From Egibacter sp. (GTDB lineage: Bacteria > Actinomycetota > Nitriliruptoria > Euzebyales > Egibacteraceae), in assembly GCA_003553795.1 (NCBI GenBank), contig PWFH01000208.1:1-51329 (forward strand): 51,329 bases of DNA, given 5' to 3'. The translations under genes were made by a program, and so were the position numbers. The notes beneath the pieces were generated by a model, which ran no database searches, was not told the DNA's origin, and saw nothing but the letters and a program-made list of their open reading frames with translations. Below are positions 10,743-19,753 of the stretch, piece by piece (the stretch's first letter is position 1; every line of letters starts with the position of its first letter).

Positions 10743-11709
10743 ACCGGATCCTTGGGTCGAGGTAGCCGTAGACGAGGTCGGCGATGAGGTTGAAGATCAC
10801 GATGATCACCGCCACGACGGTGAGCCACGCCATGATCGGGTAGGGGTCGCGCCGTCCGAGCTGGAGGATGAAGTAGCGCCCCATCCCGTCGAGGCCGAAG
10901 ACCGTCTCGATGACGATCGCGCCGGACATGAGCGTGCCGAACGACAGCGCGGCGACGGTGATCGTCGGGATGAGCGCGTTGCGCATCGCGTGGCGCGTCG
11001 TGATCTTGCCCTCGCGCAGCCCCTTCGCCCGTGCGGTGCGCACGTAGTCGGAGTTGATGACCTCGAGCATCGAGGCGCGCATGTACCGGCTGTAGCTCGC
11101 GATCGAGAAGATCGCGAGCGAGATGACCGGCAGGACGAGGTGGTGCATCCGGTCGAGCACGAACGCCAGCCCCGTGCCGGGGTCGGCCGAGGAGAGGTTC
11201 GCGATCGGGAAGATGCGCACCCCCGTCGCGAAGAAGATCTGCACGACGATGAGCTGGAGGATGAGCGCGAACCAGAACGACGGCATCGAGTAGCCGAAGA
11301 AGCTGATCGTCGTCGTGGCGTAGTCGAAGACGCTGTACTGGCGCTTCGCGGAGATCGTGCCGAGGGCGATCGCGACGACGAAGGCGAGGACTTCCGCGGC
11401 GATGACGAGCTGGAGGGTGTTGCCCATGACCCGTTGGAGGTCCGGCCAGATCGGTCGCGGGGAGATGAGGTAGTCCCCGAAGCCCTCGGTGGGGATGTCG
11501 GTGACCCAGCGCCAGTACTGGACGTAGAAGGGCTGGTCGAGCCCCCGGGACTCGCGGATCTGGTCGATCTGCTCCTGGGTGATGTTCGGTGCCTGGCGCA
11601 GCTCCTGGAGAGGATCGCCGGTGATCGTCACGGCACCGAAGATGATGAACGTCGCGAGGGCGATGACCGGGATCGAGATGAGCAGGCGCCGGAGGGCGTA
11701 CTGGAACAC
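10735..11709 (-). CDS. Peptide-type ABC importer permease, DppB class (operon 1)
   Basis: 324 residues starting with the family pattern YALRRLLISIPVIALATFIIF. The EAA loop is DYVRTARAKGLREGKITTRHAMRNALIP. It ends with the conserved [14 protein letters not shown]. With the DppC-class partner it forms the transmembrane channel for the substrate delivered by the binding protein encoded upstream. A 169-bp spacer containing a hairpin separates it from that gene, which may keep channel levels below binding-protein levels. Confidence 0.93.
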   Translation of the reverse strand: MFQYALRRLLISIPVIALATFIIFGAVTITGDPLQELRQAPNITQEQIDQIRESRGLDQPFYVQYWRWVTDIPTEGFGDYLISPRPIWPDLQRVMGNTLQLVIAAEVLAFVVAIALGTISAKRQYSVFDYATTTISFFGYSMPSFWFALILQLIVVQIFFATGVRIFPIANLSSADPGTGLAFVLDRMHHLVLPVISLAIFSIASYSRYMRASMLEVINSDYVRTARAKGLREGKITTRHAMRNALIPTITVAALSFGTLMSGAIVIETVFGLDGMGRYFILQLGRRDPYPIMAWLTVVAVIIVIFNLIADLVYGYLDPRIRYD

Positions 11710-11793
11710 GTGGCCGGTCCTTCCCCACGAAGCGGGCCGTGCGGCGCGGGTCTACGTGGCCGCGGGCCCCGGACAGCCGAAGGGGCCGGGGGC

Positions 11794-11822
11794 CCGGTGA
11801 CCGCCGGTCGGGCGATCACCGG
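11794..11822 (-). terminator. Intercistronic hairpin between binding protein and permease (operon 1)
   Basis: CCGGTGA (11794-11800) and TCACCGG (11816-11822) are perfect 7-bp arms, 57 bp past the binding-protein stop. It could be a partial terminator or an RNA-stabilising stem. The second operon has a hairpin in the same place. Confidence 0.42.
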
Positions 11823-11826
11823 GACG

Positions 11827-11832
11827 AGGCTA
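11827..11832 (-). promoter_or_regulatory. Possible internal -10 element before the operon 1 permease genes
   Basis: TAGCCT on the minus strand, in the context GCGCTAGCCTCG, matches the -10 candidate seen ahead of the operon 2 binding protein. It lies about 118 bp before the DppB-class start, just upstream of the intercistronic hairpin. Confidence 0.25.
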
Positions 11833-11878
11833 GCGCCTGCCCCCCGGCCCCGTCACGTCGGAGCCATCGACGCGTGGG

Positions 11879-13609
11879 CTACTGCGTCATCGCCCAGTCG
11901 GCGGAGTTCCAGAACTGCGTCTGGTTCGTCGCGTTGAGCTGCGGGCCGGTGATCGCGTCGTCCCACGCGAGCAGCTGCGGCTGCTGGAAGAGCGGCACGA
12001 TCGGCACGCCGTCGGACATGATCTCGGCGACCTCGTTCCACAGCGCCGCCTGGTCGTCGGGGTCGACGGTCTGGGCGGCCTCGTCCATGAGGGCGCTGGC
12101 CTCCTCGTCACACCACACCGTCCAGTTCTGCGGACGGGGCTCCGGGTCCTCGCCGTCCTCGAAGTCACAGCCGTAGATGTTGCGGTTGGCCGTGGGGTCC
12201 GGCGAGCCGACCCAGGCGAAGAGCGCGATGTCGTAGTCGCAGATGCCGTCGCACGCCTCGGGGGTGTTGAGGCGGTCGAAGAACGCCGCGCCCTCGTCGT
12301 TCTCGATGGTGATCTCGATGCCGACGTCGGCGAGGTCGGACTGCATGAGCTGCTGGGCGAGCTCGCGCCGCTCGTTGCCGCCGGTCGTGCCGAGGCGGAA
12401 CGACAGGCGGGTGCCGTCGCACTCGTAGATGCCGTCGTCGCCCTGCTCGCAGCCGTTCTCCTCGAGGAGGGCCTGCGCGGCCTCAGGGTCGTGGTCGAGG
12501 TCGGCGAAGGCCTCCTCGTACTGGTCCTGGTTGGCCATGTAGATGGGGTTCTGCAGCACCACCGCGTCGGGGTCGACGGGGTTGATGAGCGTCTCGACGA
12601 TGACCTCGCGGTCGATGCCGAGGGCGATCGCCTGGCGCACGTAGTCGCGGTCGAGGCCGTCGACGAGGGTGTTGAAGTCGATGTGCTCCCACACCGGCCC
12701 GATGTCGACCTCGTAGGTGATCCGGTCGCTGACCTCGTCGAGCTGGTCGACGAGCTCGATCTGCGGCTGCGGGTCGTACATGTCGATCTCGCCGCCGCGC
12801 ATCTGCTGGGTCAGGGTCGTCGTGTCGGGGACGTAGCGCATGACGATCTCGTCGAGCGCGACGTCGCCGTCCCAGTAGTCCTCGTTGGCGACGAGGCGCA
12901 GCTGCGAGCCCTGGTCCCACGAGTCGAAGAGGAACGGACCGCTGCCGACGTCGGGCAGCTCGTCGTTCATGACCGCCTGGAAGTCCTCGCCCTCGAGCAC
13001 GTGCTCCGGCAGGAGGTTGCTGAAGAGCAGCGGCCAGGGGGCGTAGGGCTGGGTGAACTCGAAGGTGATCGTCTGGTCGTCGACGACCTCGTAGTCCTCG
13101 ATGTCCTCGTAGCCCTCACGGCTCGTCATCTGGTCGTTGTCCTCGTCGATCACCGTCTGCCAGGTGAAGACGAAGTCCTCCGGCGAGACGGGCTCCCCGT
13201 CGGACCAGGCCGCCTCGTCCTTGATGGTGTAGGTGACGGTGAAGGGGTCCTCGGTGATCTCGGCGATGCCGTCGACGAGCACCGGCTCGTACTCGAAGTC
13301 GGGGGTGATCCGGTGCGCACCGAGGAACTGGTTGTTGAAGACCTTCGAGGTCACGAGCGAGTTGCCCTCGAGCAGGAAGCCGTTGAGGATCGTCGGCTCC
13401 TGCTCGTCACCGAAGAGCACGGTGCCGCCCTCGACCGGCTCGGCCGCCTCTTCGTCCTCGTCGTCATCGACGTCGTCGTCGGGCTCCTCGACGTCGACGT
13501 CGTCGTCCTCTGGCTCGTCGACCTCGTCCTCCGCGCACGCGGCGACGACGAGGGCGAGCGCGGCGAGGAGCACGAGCCAGCGCCAGGGCCGGCTGAGTGT
13601 TGACCGCAT
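11879..13609 (-). CDS. ABC substrate-binding lipoprotein, family 5 (operon 1)
   Basis: 576 residues from ATG 13609, chosen because AAGGAGG lies 8 bp upstream; the ATG 27 bp earlier has no such site. The signal peptide ends in a lipobox with Cys25. A linker of about 40 residues that is almost entirely Asp and Glu follows. The SBP_bac_5 fold then shows DEAAWSDGEPVSPEDFVFTW and VRQAIALGIDREVIVETL. It should bind peptides or similar solutes outside the membrane for the permease and ATPases downstream. Its signal peptide nearly matches that of the operon 2 binding protein, but the mature domains have diverged. Confidence 0.93.
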   Translation of the reverse strand: MRSTLSRPWRWLVLLAALALVVAACAEDEVDEPEDDDVDVEEPDDDVDDDEDEEAAEPVEGGTVLFGDEQEPTILNGFLLEGNSLVTSKVFNNQFLGAHRITPDFEYEPVLVDGIAEITEDPFTVTYTIKDEAAWSDGEPVSPEDFVFTWQTVIDEDNDQMTSREGYEDIEDYEVVDDQTITFEFTQPYAPWPLLFSNLLPEHVLEGEDFQAVMNDELPDVGSGPFLFDSWDQGSQLRLVANEDYWDGDVALDEIVMRYVPDTTTLTQQMRGGEIDMYDPQPQIELVDQLDEVSDRITYEVDIGPVWEHIDFNTLVDGLDRDYVRQAIALGIDREVIVETLINPVDPDAVVLQNPIYMANQDQYEEAFADLDHDPEAAQALLEENGCEQGDDGIYECDGTRLSFRLGTTGGNERRELAQQLMQSDLADVGIEITIENDEGAAFFDRLNTPEACDGICDYDIALFAWVGSPDPTANRNIYGCDFEDGEDPEPRPQNWTVWCDEEASALMDEAAQTVDPDDQAALWNEVAEIMSDGVPIVPLFQQPQLLAWDDAITGPQLNATNQTQFWNSADWAMTQ

Positions 13610-13730
13610 GGATATGCCTCCTTGGACGCAGCGCACAGGTCCCGTCCACTCGGGTTTCGGGCCTGCGCCGACTGCAGGGATGACCCGGCGCGACCGCCGG
13701 GGGTTCGCATGTCGGGAGGGTGGTGTTGCG

Positions 13731-13758
13731 ACCTCCTATGACCTGGGTAGGAGGTTAG
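13731..13758 (-). promoter_or_regulatory. Inverted repeat overlapping the -10 of the operon 1 binding protein
   Basis: ACCTCCTA (13731-13738) and TAGGAGGT (13748-13755) are perfect 8-bp arms with a 9-bp spacer. On the minus strand TAACCT (13757-13752) looks like a -10 box inside one arm. The same layout, CTCCTA/TAGGAG with TAGCCT, precedes the operon 2 binding protein. Confidence 0.5.
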
Positions 13759-13815
13759 CAGACAGGCCGATGGGGGATCACGCCGTGACCTCGCGAAGCT
13801 GACGGCTCGCTGGCG

Positions 13816-14844
13816 TCACTCTTGCCCACTCGAGCCGATGACGTCGCTGACGTCGGCGTAGTGGCAGGCGCTGGGGTGGCCGTGGCCGAAGCGGTCGACG
13901 AGCGCGGGCTCCTCCTCGGCGCAGCGCTCGTCGGCCTTCCAGCAGCGGGTGCGGAAGCGGCAGCCGCTCGGCGGGTTCGCCGGGCTCGGCACGTCGCCCT
14001 CGAGGCGGATGCGCTCGCGTCGCGTGATCGTCGGGTCGGGGGAGGGCACCGCGGAGAGCAGCGCCTGGGTGTAGGGGTGGGCGGGCCGCTCGTAGATCTC
14101 GTCGGCGACGCCGCTCTCGACGATCTTGCCGAGGTACATCACCGCGATGCGGTCGGAGATGTGACGCACGACCGAGAGGTCGTGGGCGATGAAGAGCGCG
14201 GCGAAGCCGTACTCGTCCTGCAGCTGCTCGATGAGGTTGATGACCTGCGCCTGCACGGAGACGTCGAGGGCGCTGACCGGCTCGTCGAGGATGAGGACCT
14301 CGGGCCGCACCGCGAGGGCGCGGGCGATGCCGATGCGCTGGCGCTGCCCGCCGCTGAACTGGTGCGGGAAGCGGTCGGCGTGGCCGGCCTCGAGGCCGAC
14401 CTGCTCGAGGAGGCGGGAGACCTCGGCGCGGCGCTGGCCCTTCGGCACGAGGTCGGGATGGACCTCCCAGCCCTCGCCGATGATCGAGCCGACGGTCATC
14501 CGGGGGTCGAGCGAGGCGTAGGGGTCCTGGAAGATGATCTGGATGTCGCGGCGCAGCCGGCGCAGCTGCGCCCGGCTCATCGTGAAGATGTCCTCACCGC
14601 CGTAGATCGCCTCCCCGGCGGTCGGCTCGATGAGGCGCATGAGCAGCCGCGCCGTCGTCGACTTCCCGCAGCCGGACTCGCCGACGAGGCCGAGCGTCTC
14701 GCCCTCGTGGAGGTCGAAGCTCACGCCGTCGACGGCCTGGACCGAGCCGATCTGCCGCCGGAAGACGACCCCGCGCGTCAGCGGGAAGTGCTTCGTGAGC
14801 CCGCGGACCGACAGGAGCGGCTCGCTCATGGCGCTACTCGCCAC
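13816..14844 (-). CDS. Peptide-type ABC importer ATPase, OppF/DppF class (operon 2)
   Basis: 342 residues from GTG 14844. This start has GGAGG 6 bp upstream, while the ATG at 14829 has no good site. It overlaps the preceding ATPase by 11 bp. Motifs are Walker [10 protein letters not shown], signature [15 protein letters not shown], Walker [13 protein letters not shown] and switch FIAHDLSVV. The C-terminal segment is [15 protein letters not shown]. It is clearly a paralogue of the operon 1 ATPase at 7604-8674, differing mostly in the helical domain and N terminus. Confidence 0.93.
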   Translation of the reverse strand: MASSAMSEPLLSVRGLTKHFPLTRGVVFRRQIGSVQAVDGVSFDLHEGETLGLVGESGCGKSTTARLLMRLIEPTAGEAIYGGEDIFTMSRAQLRRLRRDIQIIFQDPYASLDPRMTVGSIIGEGWEVHPDLVPKGQRRAEVSRLLEQVGLEAGHADRFPHQFSGGQRQRIGIARALAVRPEVLILDEPVSALDVSVQAQVINLIEQLQDEYGFAALFIAHDLSVVRHISDRIAVMYLGKIVESGVADEIYERPAHPYTQALLSAVPSPDPTITRRERIRLEGDVPSPANPPSGCRFRTRCWKADERCAEEEPALVDRFGHGHPSACHYADVSDVIGSSGQE

Positions 14845-15871
14845 CCTTGACCTCCTCCCAGTAGTGGCAGGCGCTCGCGCGCCCCTCGCCCACCCGTTCG
14901 AGGGGCGGCTCCACCTCGCGGCAGTGCTGCCGGGCGAAGGCGCAGCGGGGGTGGAAGGGGCAGCCCGGGGGGATCCGCGCGGGGTTGGGGGGCGTGCCGG
15001 GGATCGGGTCGAGCGCCGCCACCCGCCGGTGCAGCGGCGGGATCGAGTGCATGAGCCCGAGGGTGTAGGGGTGGGCGGGCTCGGTGAAGACCTCCGAGAC
15101 CGTGCCCTCCTCGACGATGCGCCCGGCGTACATCACCGCGACGCGGTCGGCGTTCTCGGCGACGACGGCGAGGTCGTGGGTGATGAGGACGAGGCCCATC
15201 CCCAGCTCGGAGCGCAACTCGGTGAGCAGGTCCATGATCTGCGCCTGGACGGTGACGTCGAGCGCCGTCGTCGGCTCGTCGGCGATGAGCACCTCGGGAT
15301 CGAGGGCGAGGGCCATCGCGATCATCGCGCGCTGGCGCATCCCGCCGGAGAACTCGTGGGGGTAGCTGTTGAGGCGCTCGTGCGCCGAGGGGATGCCGAC
15401 CCGGTCGAGGAGCTCGGCCGCCTTGGCGTAGGCCTCGCGCTTCGAGGTGCCGCGGTGCACGCGGTAGGTCTCGGCGATCTGCCAGCCGACGCTGAAGACC
15501 GGGTTGAGCGCGGTGAGCGCGTCCTGGAAGACCATCGCGACCCCGTCGCCGCGGATGCGCCGGCGGCGGTCCTCGCTCAGCGCGAAGAGGTCCTCGCCGC
15601 GGAAGCGGATCTCGCCCTCGGTGATGAAGCCGGGCGGCGAGTCGATGAGGCCCATGATCGCCTGGGCGCTCACGCTCTTGCCCGAGCCGGACTCGCCGAG
15701 GATCGCGAGGGTCTCCCCGGGCTCGAGCGACCAGCTCACGCCGTTGACGGCGCGCAGCGTGCCCCGGCGCGTGCGGAACTCGACGTGGAGGTCTCTGACC
15801 TCGAGGACCGGCTCGCCCGGCGGCAGCGGGGAGCGCCCGGAGGCGGTGGCGGCGTTGTAGTCGCCGTTCAT
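14834..15871 (-). CDS. Peptide-type ABC importer ATPase, OppD/DppD class (operon 2)
   Basis: 345 residues from ATG 15871, which overlaps the DppC-class stop by 4 bp; the longer open frame upstream is a shadow of the permease gene. Motifs are Walker [10 protein letters not shown], signature [15 protein letters not shown], Walker [13 protein letters not shown] and switch LITHDLAVV. The C-terminal cysteine cluster is [15 protein letters not shown]. It is a paralogue of the operon 1 OppD-class protein and energises the permeases encoded just upstream. Confidence 0.93.
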   Translation of the reverse strand: MNGDYNAATASGRSPLPPGEPVLEVRDLHVEFRTRRGTLRAVNGVSWSLEPGETLAILGESGSGKSVSAQAIMGLIDSPPGFITEGEIRFRGEDLFALSEDRRRRIRGDGVAMVFQDALTALNPVFSVGWQIAETYRVHRGTSKREAYAKAAELLDRVGIPSAHERLNSYPHEFSGGMRQRAMIAMALALDPEVLIADEPTTALDVTVQAQIMDLLTELRSELGMGLVLITHDLAVVAENADRVAVMYAGRIVEEGTVSEVFTEPAHPYTLGLMHSIPPLHRRVAALDPIPGTPPNPARIPPGCPFHPRCAFARQHCREVEPPLERVGEGRASACHYWEEVKGGE

Positions 15872-16797
15872 CGCAGCTTGGGGTCGAGGGCGTCGCGCAG
15901 GGCGTCGCCGGCGAGGACGAAGGACAGGACCGTGAGGGCGACGGGCACCGCGGGGAAGAGCAGGTGCGGGGTGTTGAGCAGCTCGGTCCGCGGCGGGGTC
16001 GACAGGAGCACGCCCCACGACAGCGCGGGCAGCTGCAGCCCTGCGCCGAGGAAGGTGATCGTCGCCTCGGCGCTGATGATGACCCCCATGAGGACCGTCG
16101 CGTAGGCGATGACCGGCGCGAGGGCGTTGGGCACGACGTGGCGGACGATGATCCGCAGGTTGCTCGCGCCGAGCGCGCGTGCGGCCTGCACGTACTCGGT
16201 CTCGCGCACGCTGAGCACCGTCGAGCGCATGAGCCGGAACATCGGTGGCCACGTGAAGAGCAGGAGCGCGCCGGAGACCTGGAGCAGACCCCGGTCGGCG
16301 ACGACGTTGAGGACGACGAGGGCACCGACGATGAGGGGGATGCCGAAGACGATGTCGGCGAGGCGCGCGGCGAGGGTGTCGACCCAGCGACCGACGTAGC
16401 CGGCGACCGAGCCGAGGATCACGGCGATGACGAAGGCGCTCACGGTGACGATGAGGGCGATGAGCAGCGACGCCCGGGTCGAGAAGACCGTCCGGGCGTA
16501 GAGGTCGCAGCCCTGGCGGTCGAAGCCGAGCCAGTGGCCGGCCTGGGGGGGATCGGCTGAGCGGGCGAGGTCGCAGCTCCGGGGCCCGAGATCGGTGAAC
16601 CACTGGGGGAAGAAGGCCACGACGGTGAAGAGCGCGATGACGAGGACCGGAAGAACGAAGAGCGGGTTGCGACGGAGGTCTCGCCAGGCCTCGCTCCACA
16701 GTCCGGCACCCTCCGCGGTGGCCTCCTGCCCGGCCTCGGGGGTCCCGTCGACGTCGACCTCGACCTCGACCTCGCGTCCGGCACGGGGGTCACTCAT
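15868..16797 (-). CDS. Peptide-type ABC importer permease, DppC class (operon 2)
   Basis: 309 residues. The N-terminal 35 residues are Glu/Val-rich and cytoplasmic; the first membrane helix is near FVLPVLVIALFTVVAFF. The segment HWLGFDRQGCDLYARTVFSTR matches the DppC pattern, and EYVQAARALGASNLRIIVRHVVPN is the EAA loop. It ends in [13 protein letters not shown]. It overlaps the DppB-class gene by 8 bp, the same junction length as in operon 1, supporting duplication of the whole operon. Confidence 0.92.
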   Translation of the reverse strand: MSDPRAGREVEVEVDVDGTPEAGQEATAEGAGLWSEAWRDLRRNPLFVLPVLVIALFTVVAFFPQWFTDLGPRSCDLARSADPPQAGHWLGFDRQGCDLYARTVFSTRASLLIALIVTVSAFVIAVILGSVAGYVGRWVDTLAARLADIVFGIPLIVGALVVLNVVADRGLLQVSGALLLFTWPPMFRLMRSTVLSVRETEYVQAARALGASNLRIIVRHVVPNALAPVIAYATVLMGVIISAEATITFLGAGLQLPALSWGVLLSTPPRTELLNTPHLLFPAVPVALTVLSFVLAGDALRDALDPKLR

Positions 16798-17722
16798 AGC
16801 GGATCCGGGGGTCGAGGGCGGCGTAGAGGACGTCGACGATGAGGTTGGCGACGAGGTAGACGAGGACGAACATCGTGACGATGCCGACGACGACGGTGCC
16901 GTCCTGCTGGCGGATCGCGTCGAAGACGATCCCGCCGATGCCGTTGAGGTTGAAGATCCCCTCGGTGACGATCGTGCCGGAGAGCAGCACGCCGAGGTCG
17001 AAGGCGAGGAACGTCACCACGGGGATCATCGAGTTGCGCAGGGCGTGACGGCCGACGACCCGGCTCCGGGGCAGGCCCTTCGCCGTGGCGGTGCGGACGT
17101 AGTCGGCTCTGAGGTTCTCCATGAGGCTGTTGCGGGTGAGTCGCGCGAGGTAGGCCAGCGACACCGAGGCGAGCGCGATGCCCGGCAGGAGGTAGCTCAC
17201 CGCACCCTGCTGCGTGCCGGCGACGGGGATCCAGTCGAAGCGCAGGCCGACGGCCACCTGGAGCACGAGGGCGGTGACGAAGATCGGCAAGGAGACGAGG
17301 AGGATCGTGCTGCCGCGGACGAGGTTGTCGACGAAGGAGCCGCGCCGCAGCGCGGCGACGACCCCGGCGGCGAGCCCGATGACGATCTCGAAGACGAAGG
17401 CGACGAGGGCGAGGCGCACGGTGACCGGCCAGGTGTCGGCGACGATCTCGGTGACGTCCTGGCCGCGGCGCACCGAGAGGCTCTCGCCGAAGTCGCCCTG
17501 CACCACGTTGCCCATGTACTTCGCGTACTGCACGAGCAGTGGGTCGTCGAGGTTGTAGCGCTCCCGGATCTGGTCCTGGACCTCCTGGGGCAGCGGCCGG
17601 TCCCCGCCGAGCGCGGCGACGGGGTCGCCGGGCAGCGCGAAGTTCATCGCGTAGATGAGGAACGTCGTGCCGATGAGCACGGGGATCATCTGCAGGAGGC
17701 GACGGAGGATGTAGCGGCCCAC
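16790..17722 (-). CDS. Peptide-type ABC importer permease, DppB class (operon 2)
   Basis: 310 residues from GTG 17722, chosen because AGGAGG lies 6 bp upstream and the protein then begins at the family pattern YILRRLLQMIPVLIG. A start 72 bp earlier is possible but adds unconserved sequence. The EAA loop is DYVRTATAKGLPRSRVVGRH, and the C terminus is LYAALDPRIRYE. It forms the membrane channel with the DppC-class partner. A 208-bp spacer with two hairpins separates it from the binding-protein gene. Confidence 0.92.
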   Translation of the reverse strand: MGRYILRRLLQMIPVLIGTTFLIYAMNFALPGDPVAALGGDRPLPQEVQDQIRERYNLDDPLLVQYAKYMGNVVQGDFGESLSVRRGQDVTEIVADTWPVTVRLALVAFVFEIVIGLAAGVVAALRRGSFVDNLVRGSTILLVSLPIFVTALVLQVAVGLRFDWIPVAGTQQGAVSYLLPGIALASVSLAYLARLTRNSLMENLRADYVRTATAKGLPRSRVVGRHALRNSMIPVVTFLAFDLGVLLSGTIVTEGIFNLNGIGGIVFDAIRQQDGTVVVGIVTMFVLVYLVANLIVDVLYAALDPRIRYE

Positions 17723-17769
17723 CCGCAGCCTCCTCTCGACGTCACCTCGCGGGATCGGGAGCGCGCGGA

Positions 17770-17797
17770 CGCGTGAGGCCACTGGTCTCCTCACGCG
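17770..17797. promoter_or_regulatory. Perfect inverted repeat before the operon 2 permease genes
   Basis: CGCGTGAGG (17770-17778) and CCTCACGCG (17789-17797) are perfect 9-bp arms with a 10-bp spacer, about 48 bp before the DppB-class GTG. It could be an operator or a 5' RNA stem. It is separate from the hairpin at 17871-17903. Confidence 0.45.
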
Positions 17798-17870
17798 CGG
17801 CGATCGCCGCCCGCCCTCGTGCGGCGGCGTGGCGGCGGCTCCCCTGTGCGCGGCGCATCATCGCACGAAG

Positions 17871-17903
17871 CGGCGGGCGGCCCCAAACCGGGACCGCCCG
17901 CCG
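17871..17903 (-). terminator. Intercistronic hairpin between binding protein and permease (operon 2)
   Basis: CGGCGGGCGG (17871-17880) and CCGCCCGCCG (17894-17903) form a perfect 10-bp stem, 27 bp past the binding-protein stop. There is no T-tract. It probably gives partial termination or protects the upstream mRNA, as known for binding-protein-dependent ABC operons. Confidence 0.55.
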
Positions 17904-17930
17904 TCGTCGCTCGCGGAGCCCTTGGGCTCG

Positions 17931-19607
17931 CTAGTCGACGACCTCCACCTTCGAGATCTCCATGAAGGTGCGGGTGTTGGCGATGACGTTGTCGACGCGG
18001 TCGGAGTGCGCGACGGTGTCGACCGAGTACCACAGCGGCGCGATCGGCATGTCGTCGAGGAGGACGTCCTCGGCCTCCTGGTAGACCGGGTCGGCGTCCT
18101 CGGGCAGCAGCGTGTTCGCCTCGGCGAAGAGCTCATCGAACTCCGGGACGTCCCACTGCGTGTAGTTCGACGGAGAGCCGGAGGTGTAGAGCTCCATCGA
18201 GTACTGCGGGCTCGGGTAGACCGTCACCCAGCCGAGGCGGAACGGCCCCTCCTGCTGGCCCTCCTGCAGCAGCGGGAGGTACTCCGCGAACTCGAGGCTC
18301 GTGAACTCGACCTCGGAGATCCCGAGGTTCTCCTCGAGCTGGAGGGAGATCGACTCCATCCACTCCTCGTGGCCGGCCCCGGAGTTGAAGTAGAGCTGGA
18401 GCGGCTCGTCGACGCCCGCGGTCTGCTCGTAGAGCTCCGCGGCGGCGTCGGGGTCGTACTCGCAGAACTCGCAGGCGTCACCGCGGTGCGCCGGCAGGGT
18501 CGGCGGGATCACGCTCGAGGCGGGCACGCGCGAGCCGTCGAAGATCACGTCGATGATCGACTGCCGGTCGATCGCCATCGAGATCGCCCGGCGCAGGTCT
18601 GGGTCGTCGTACGGCTCGGCGAAGACGGGGAAGCCGACGTACTCGAACGTCGAGACCTCGTTGTCGAAGGCGTTGTCGCCGAAGGTCTCGAAGGCCTGGC
18701 TGCGCAACGGCGGCGAGACGTTGTCGTGGATGTCGAGCTCGCCGGCCTCGAGGTCGAGGTAGGCGGTGTCGACGTCGTCGTAGATGCGCAGCTCGACCCG
18801 CTCGGCCCTCGCGAGCTCGGGGCCGCCGTAGTCGTCGAAGCGCTCGAGCACGATCTGCTGTCCGCGCTCCCACTCGCCGTCGATCTGGAACGGGCCGTTG
18901 CCGATCGGGGCGTTCTCGAAGTCGGCAGGGTCCATGTCGAAGAACTCGTCGGGCAGCGGGTGGAAGCCCGTGTAGCCGATGAGGAGCTCGAACGGCCCGA
19001 AGGGCTGATCGAGGGTCACCTCGATGGTGTAGTCGTCGACGACGCTGACCCCGGAGAGCTCGTCGGCCTCACCCTCGGCGACGGCGTCGTAGCCCTCGAC
19101 CCCGGCGGTGCTGAGGAAGAAGGCGTTGTCCATCTCGTTGGCGGGGTCGGCCATCCAGTTCCAAGCGTCGACGTAGTTGTCGGCGGTGACCTCCTCGCCG
19201 TTGTGGAAGAGCCAGCCCTCCTCGAGGGTGATCGTCCACGTGAGCTGGTCGTCGGTCTCGATCGAGCTCGCCATGCCGCCGTCGACGATCTCGCTCGTCT
19301 CGGGGTCGTAGGCCACGAGGCCGGTGAAGAGCTCCTCGAGGACCTGCGAGCCACAGACCTCGTTGGACGCCTGGGACAGGAGCTGCTCAGGCTCGCAGAG
19401 GTACATCGCGAACTCGCCGTTGCCGGGCTCGGCGGCGTCCTCGTCGGGCTCCTCGTCGGGCTCCTCGTCGGGCTCGTCGGGCTCCTCGACGTCGACGTCC
19501 TCGTCGGGCTCGTCGACCTCGTCCTCCGCGCACGCGGCGACGACGAGGGCGAGTGCCGCGAGGAGCACGAGCCAGCGCCAGGGACTCTTGAGGGATGCGC
19601 GCATCAT
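17931..19607 (-). CDS. ABC substrate-binding lipoprotein, family 5 (operon 2)
   Basis: 558 residues from ATG 19607, with AAGGA 5 bp upstream; an adjacent second ATG at 19604 is equally possible. The signal peptide ends with lipobox Cys26. An acidic linker built of repeated DEEP-like units follows, then an SBP_bac_5 fold with TLEEGWLFHNGEEVTADNYV and LRRAISMAIDRQSIIDVI. It heads a five-gene importer operon for peptide-like solutes. Signal peptide and promoter region resemble those of the operon 1 binding protein, while the mature domain differs greatly, so the two systems probably take different substrates. Confidence 0.93.
   Translation of the reverse strand: MMRASLKSPWRWLVLLAALALVVAACAEDEVDEPDEDVDVEEPDEPDEEPDEEPDEDAAEPGNGEFAMYLCEPEQLLSQASNEVCGSQVLEELFTGLVAYDPETSEIVDGGMASSIETDDQLTWTITLEEGWLFHNGEEVTADNYVDAWNWMADPANEMDNAFFLSTAGVEGYDAVAEGEADELSGVSVVDDYTIEVTLDQPFGPFELLIGYTGFHPLPDEFFDMDPADFENAPIGNGPFQIDGEWERGQQIVLERFDDYGGPELARAERVELRIYDDVDTAYLDLEAGELDIHDNVSPPLRSQAFETFGDNAFDNEVSTFEYVGFPVFAEPYDDPDLRRAISMAIDRQSIIDVIFDGSRVPASSVIPPTLPAHRGDACEFCEYDPDAAAELYEQTAGVDEPLQLYFNSGAGHEEWMESISLQLEENLGISEVEFTSLEFAEYLPLLQEGQQEGPFRLGWVTVYPSPQYSMELYTSGSPSNYTQWDVPEFDELFAEANTLLPEDADPVYQEAEDVLLDDMPIAPLWYSVDTVAHSDRVDNVIANTRTFMEISKVEVVD
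19441..19476 (-). repeat. Tandem 12-bp repeats coding the acidic linker
   Basis: Three consecutive 12-bp units, TCGTCGGGCTCC twice and then TCGTCGGGCTCG, encode repeated acidic Asp-Glu-Glu-Pro-like units in the linker after the lipobox of the operon 2 binding protein. Unit number could vary by slippage. Confidence 0.8.
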
Positions 19608-19706
19608 CGGTGTCCTTCCTGAGGCCCCGCAGGCGCGGGTGCCCCTTGTCATGGCCTGCCGGGGGAGGCCGCGTCAGCGCAGGGTCGGGCCGTCCGCGGC
19701 GACAGG

Positions 19707-19728
19707 CTCCTATACCGCTAGGAGGCTA
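19707..19728 (-). promoter_or_regulatory. Inverted repeat and -10 region of the operon 2 binding protein
   Basis: CTCCTA (19707-19712) and TAGGAG (19719-19724) flank a 6-bp spacer, and minus-strand TAGCCT (19728-19723) is a -10 candidate. GTCTGCTA(A/G)CCTCCTA is shared with the operon 1 promoter. Confidence 0.5.
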
Positions 19729-19753
19729 GCAGACCGCCCCATGGCCACCTGAC

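Noticed and set aside
19441-19476. Short tandem repeats as a CRISPR or satellite array
   Set aside because: They are 12-bp in-frame coding repeats with no spacers; the same holds for those at 41909 and 29491.
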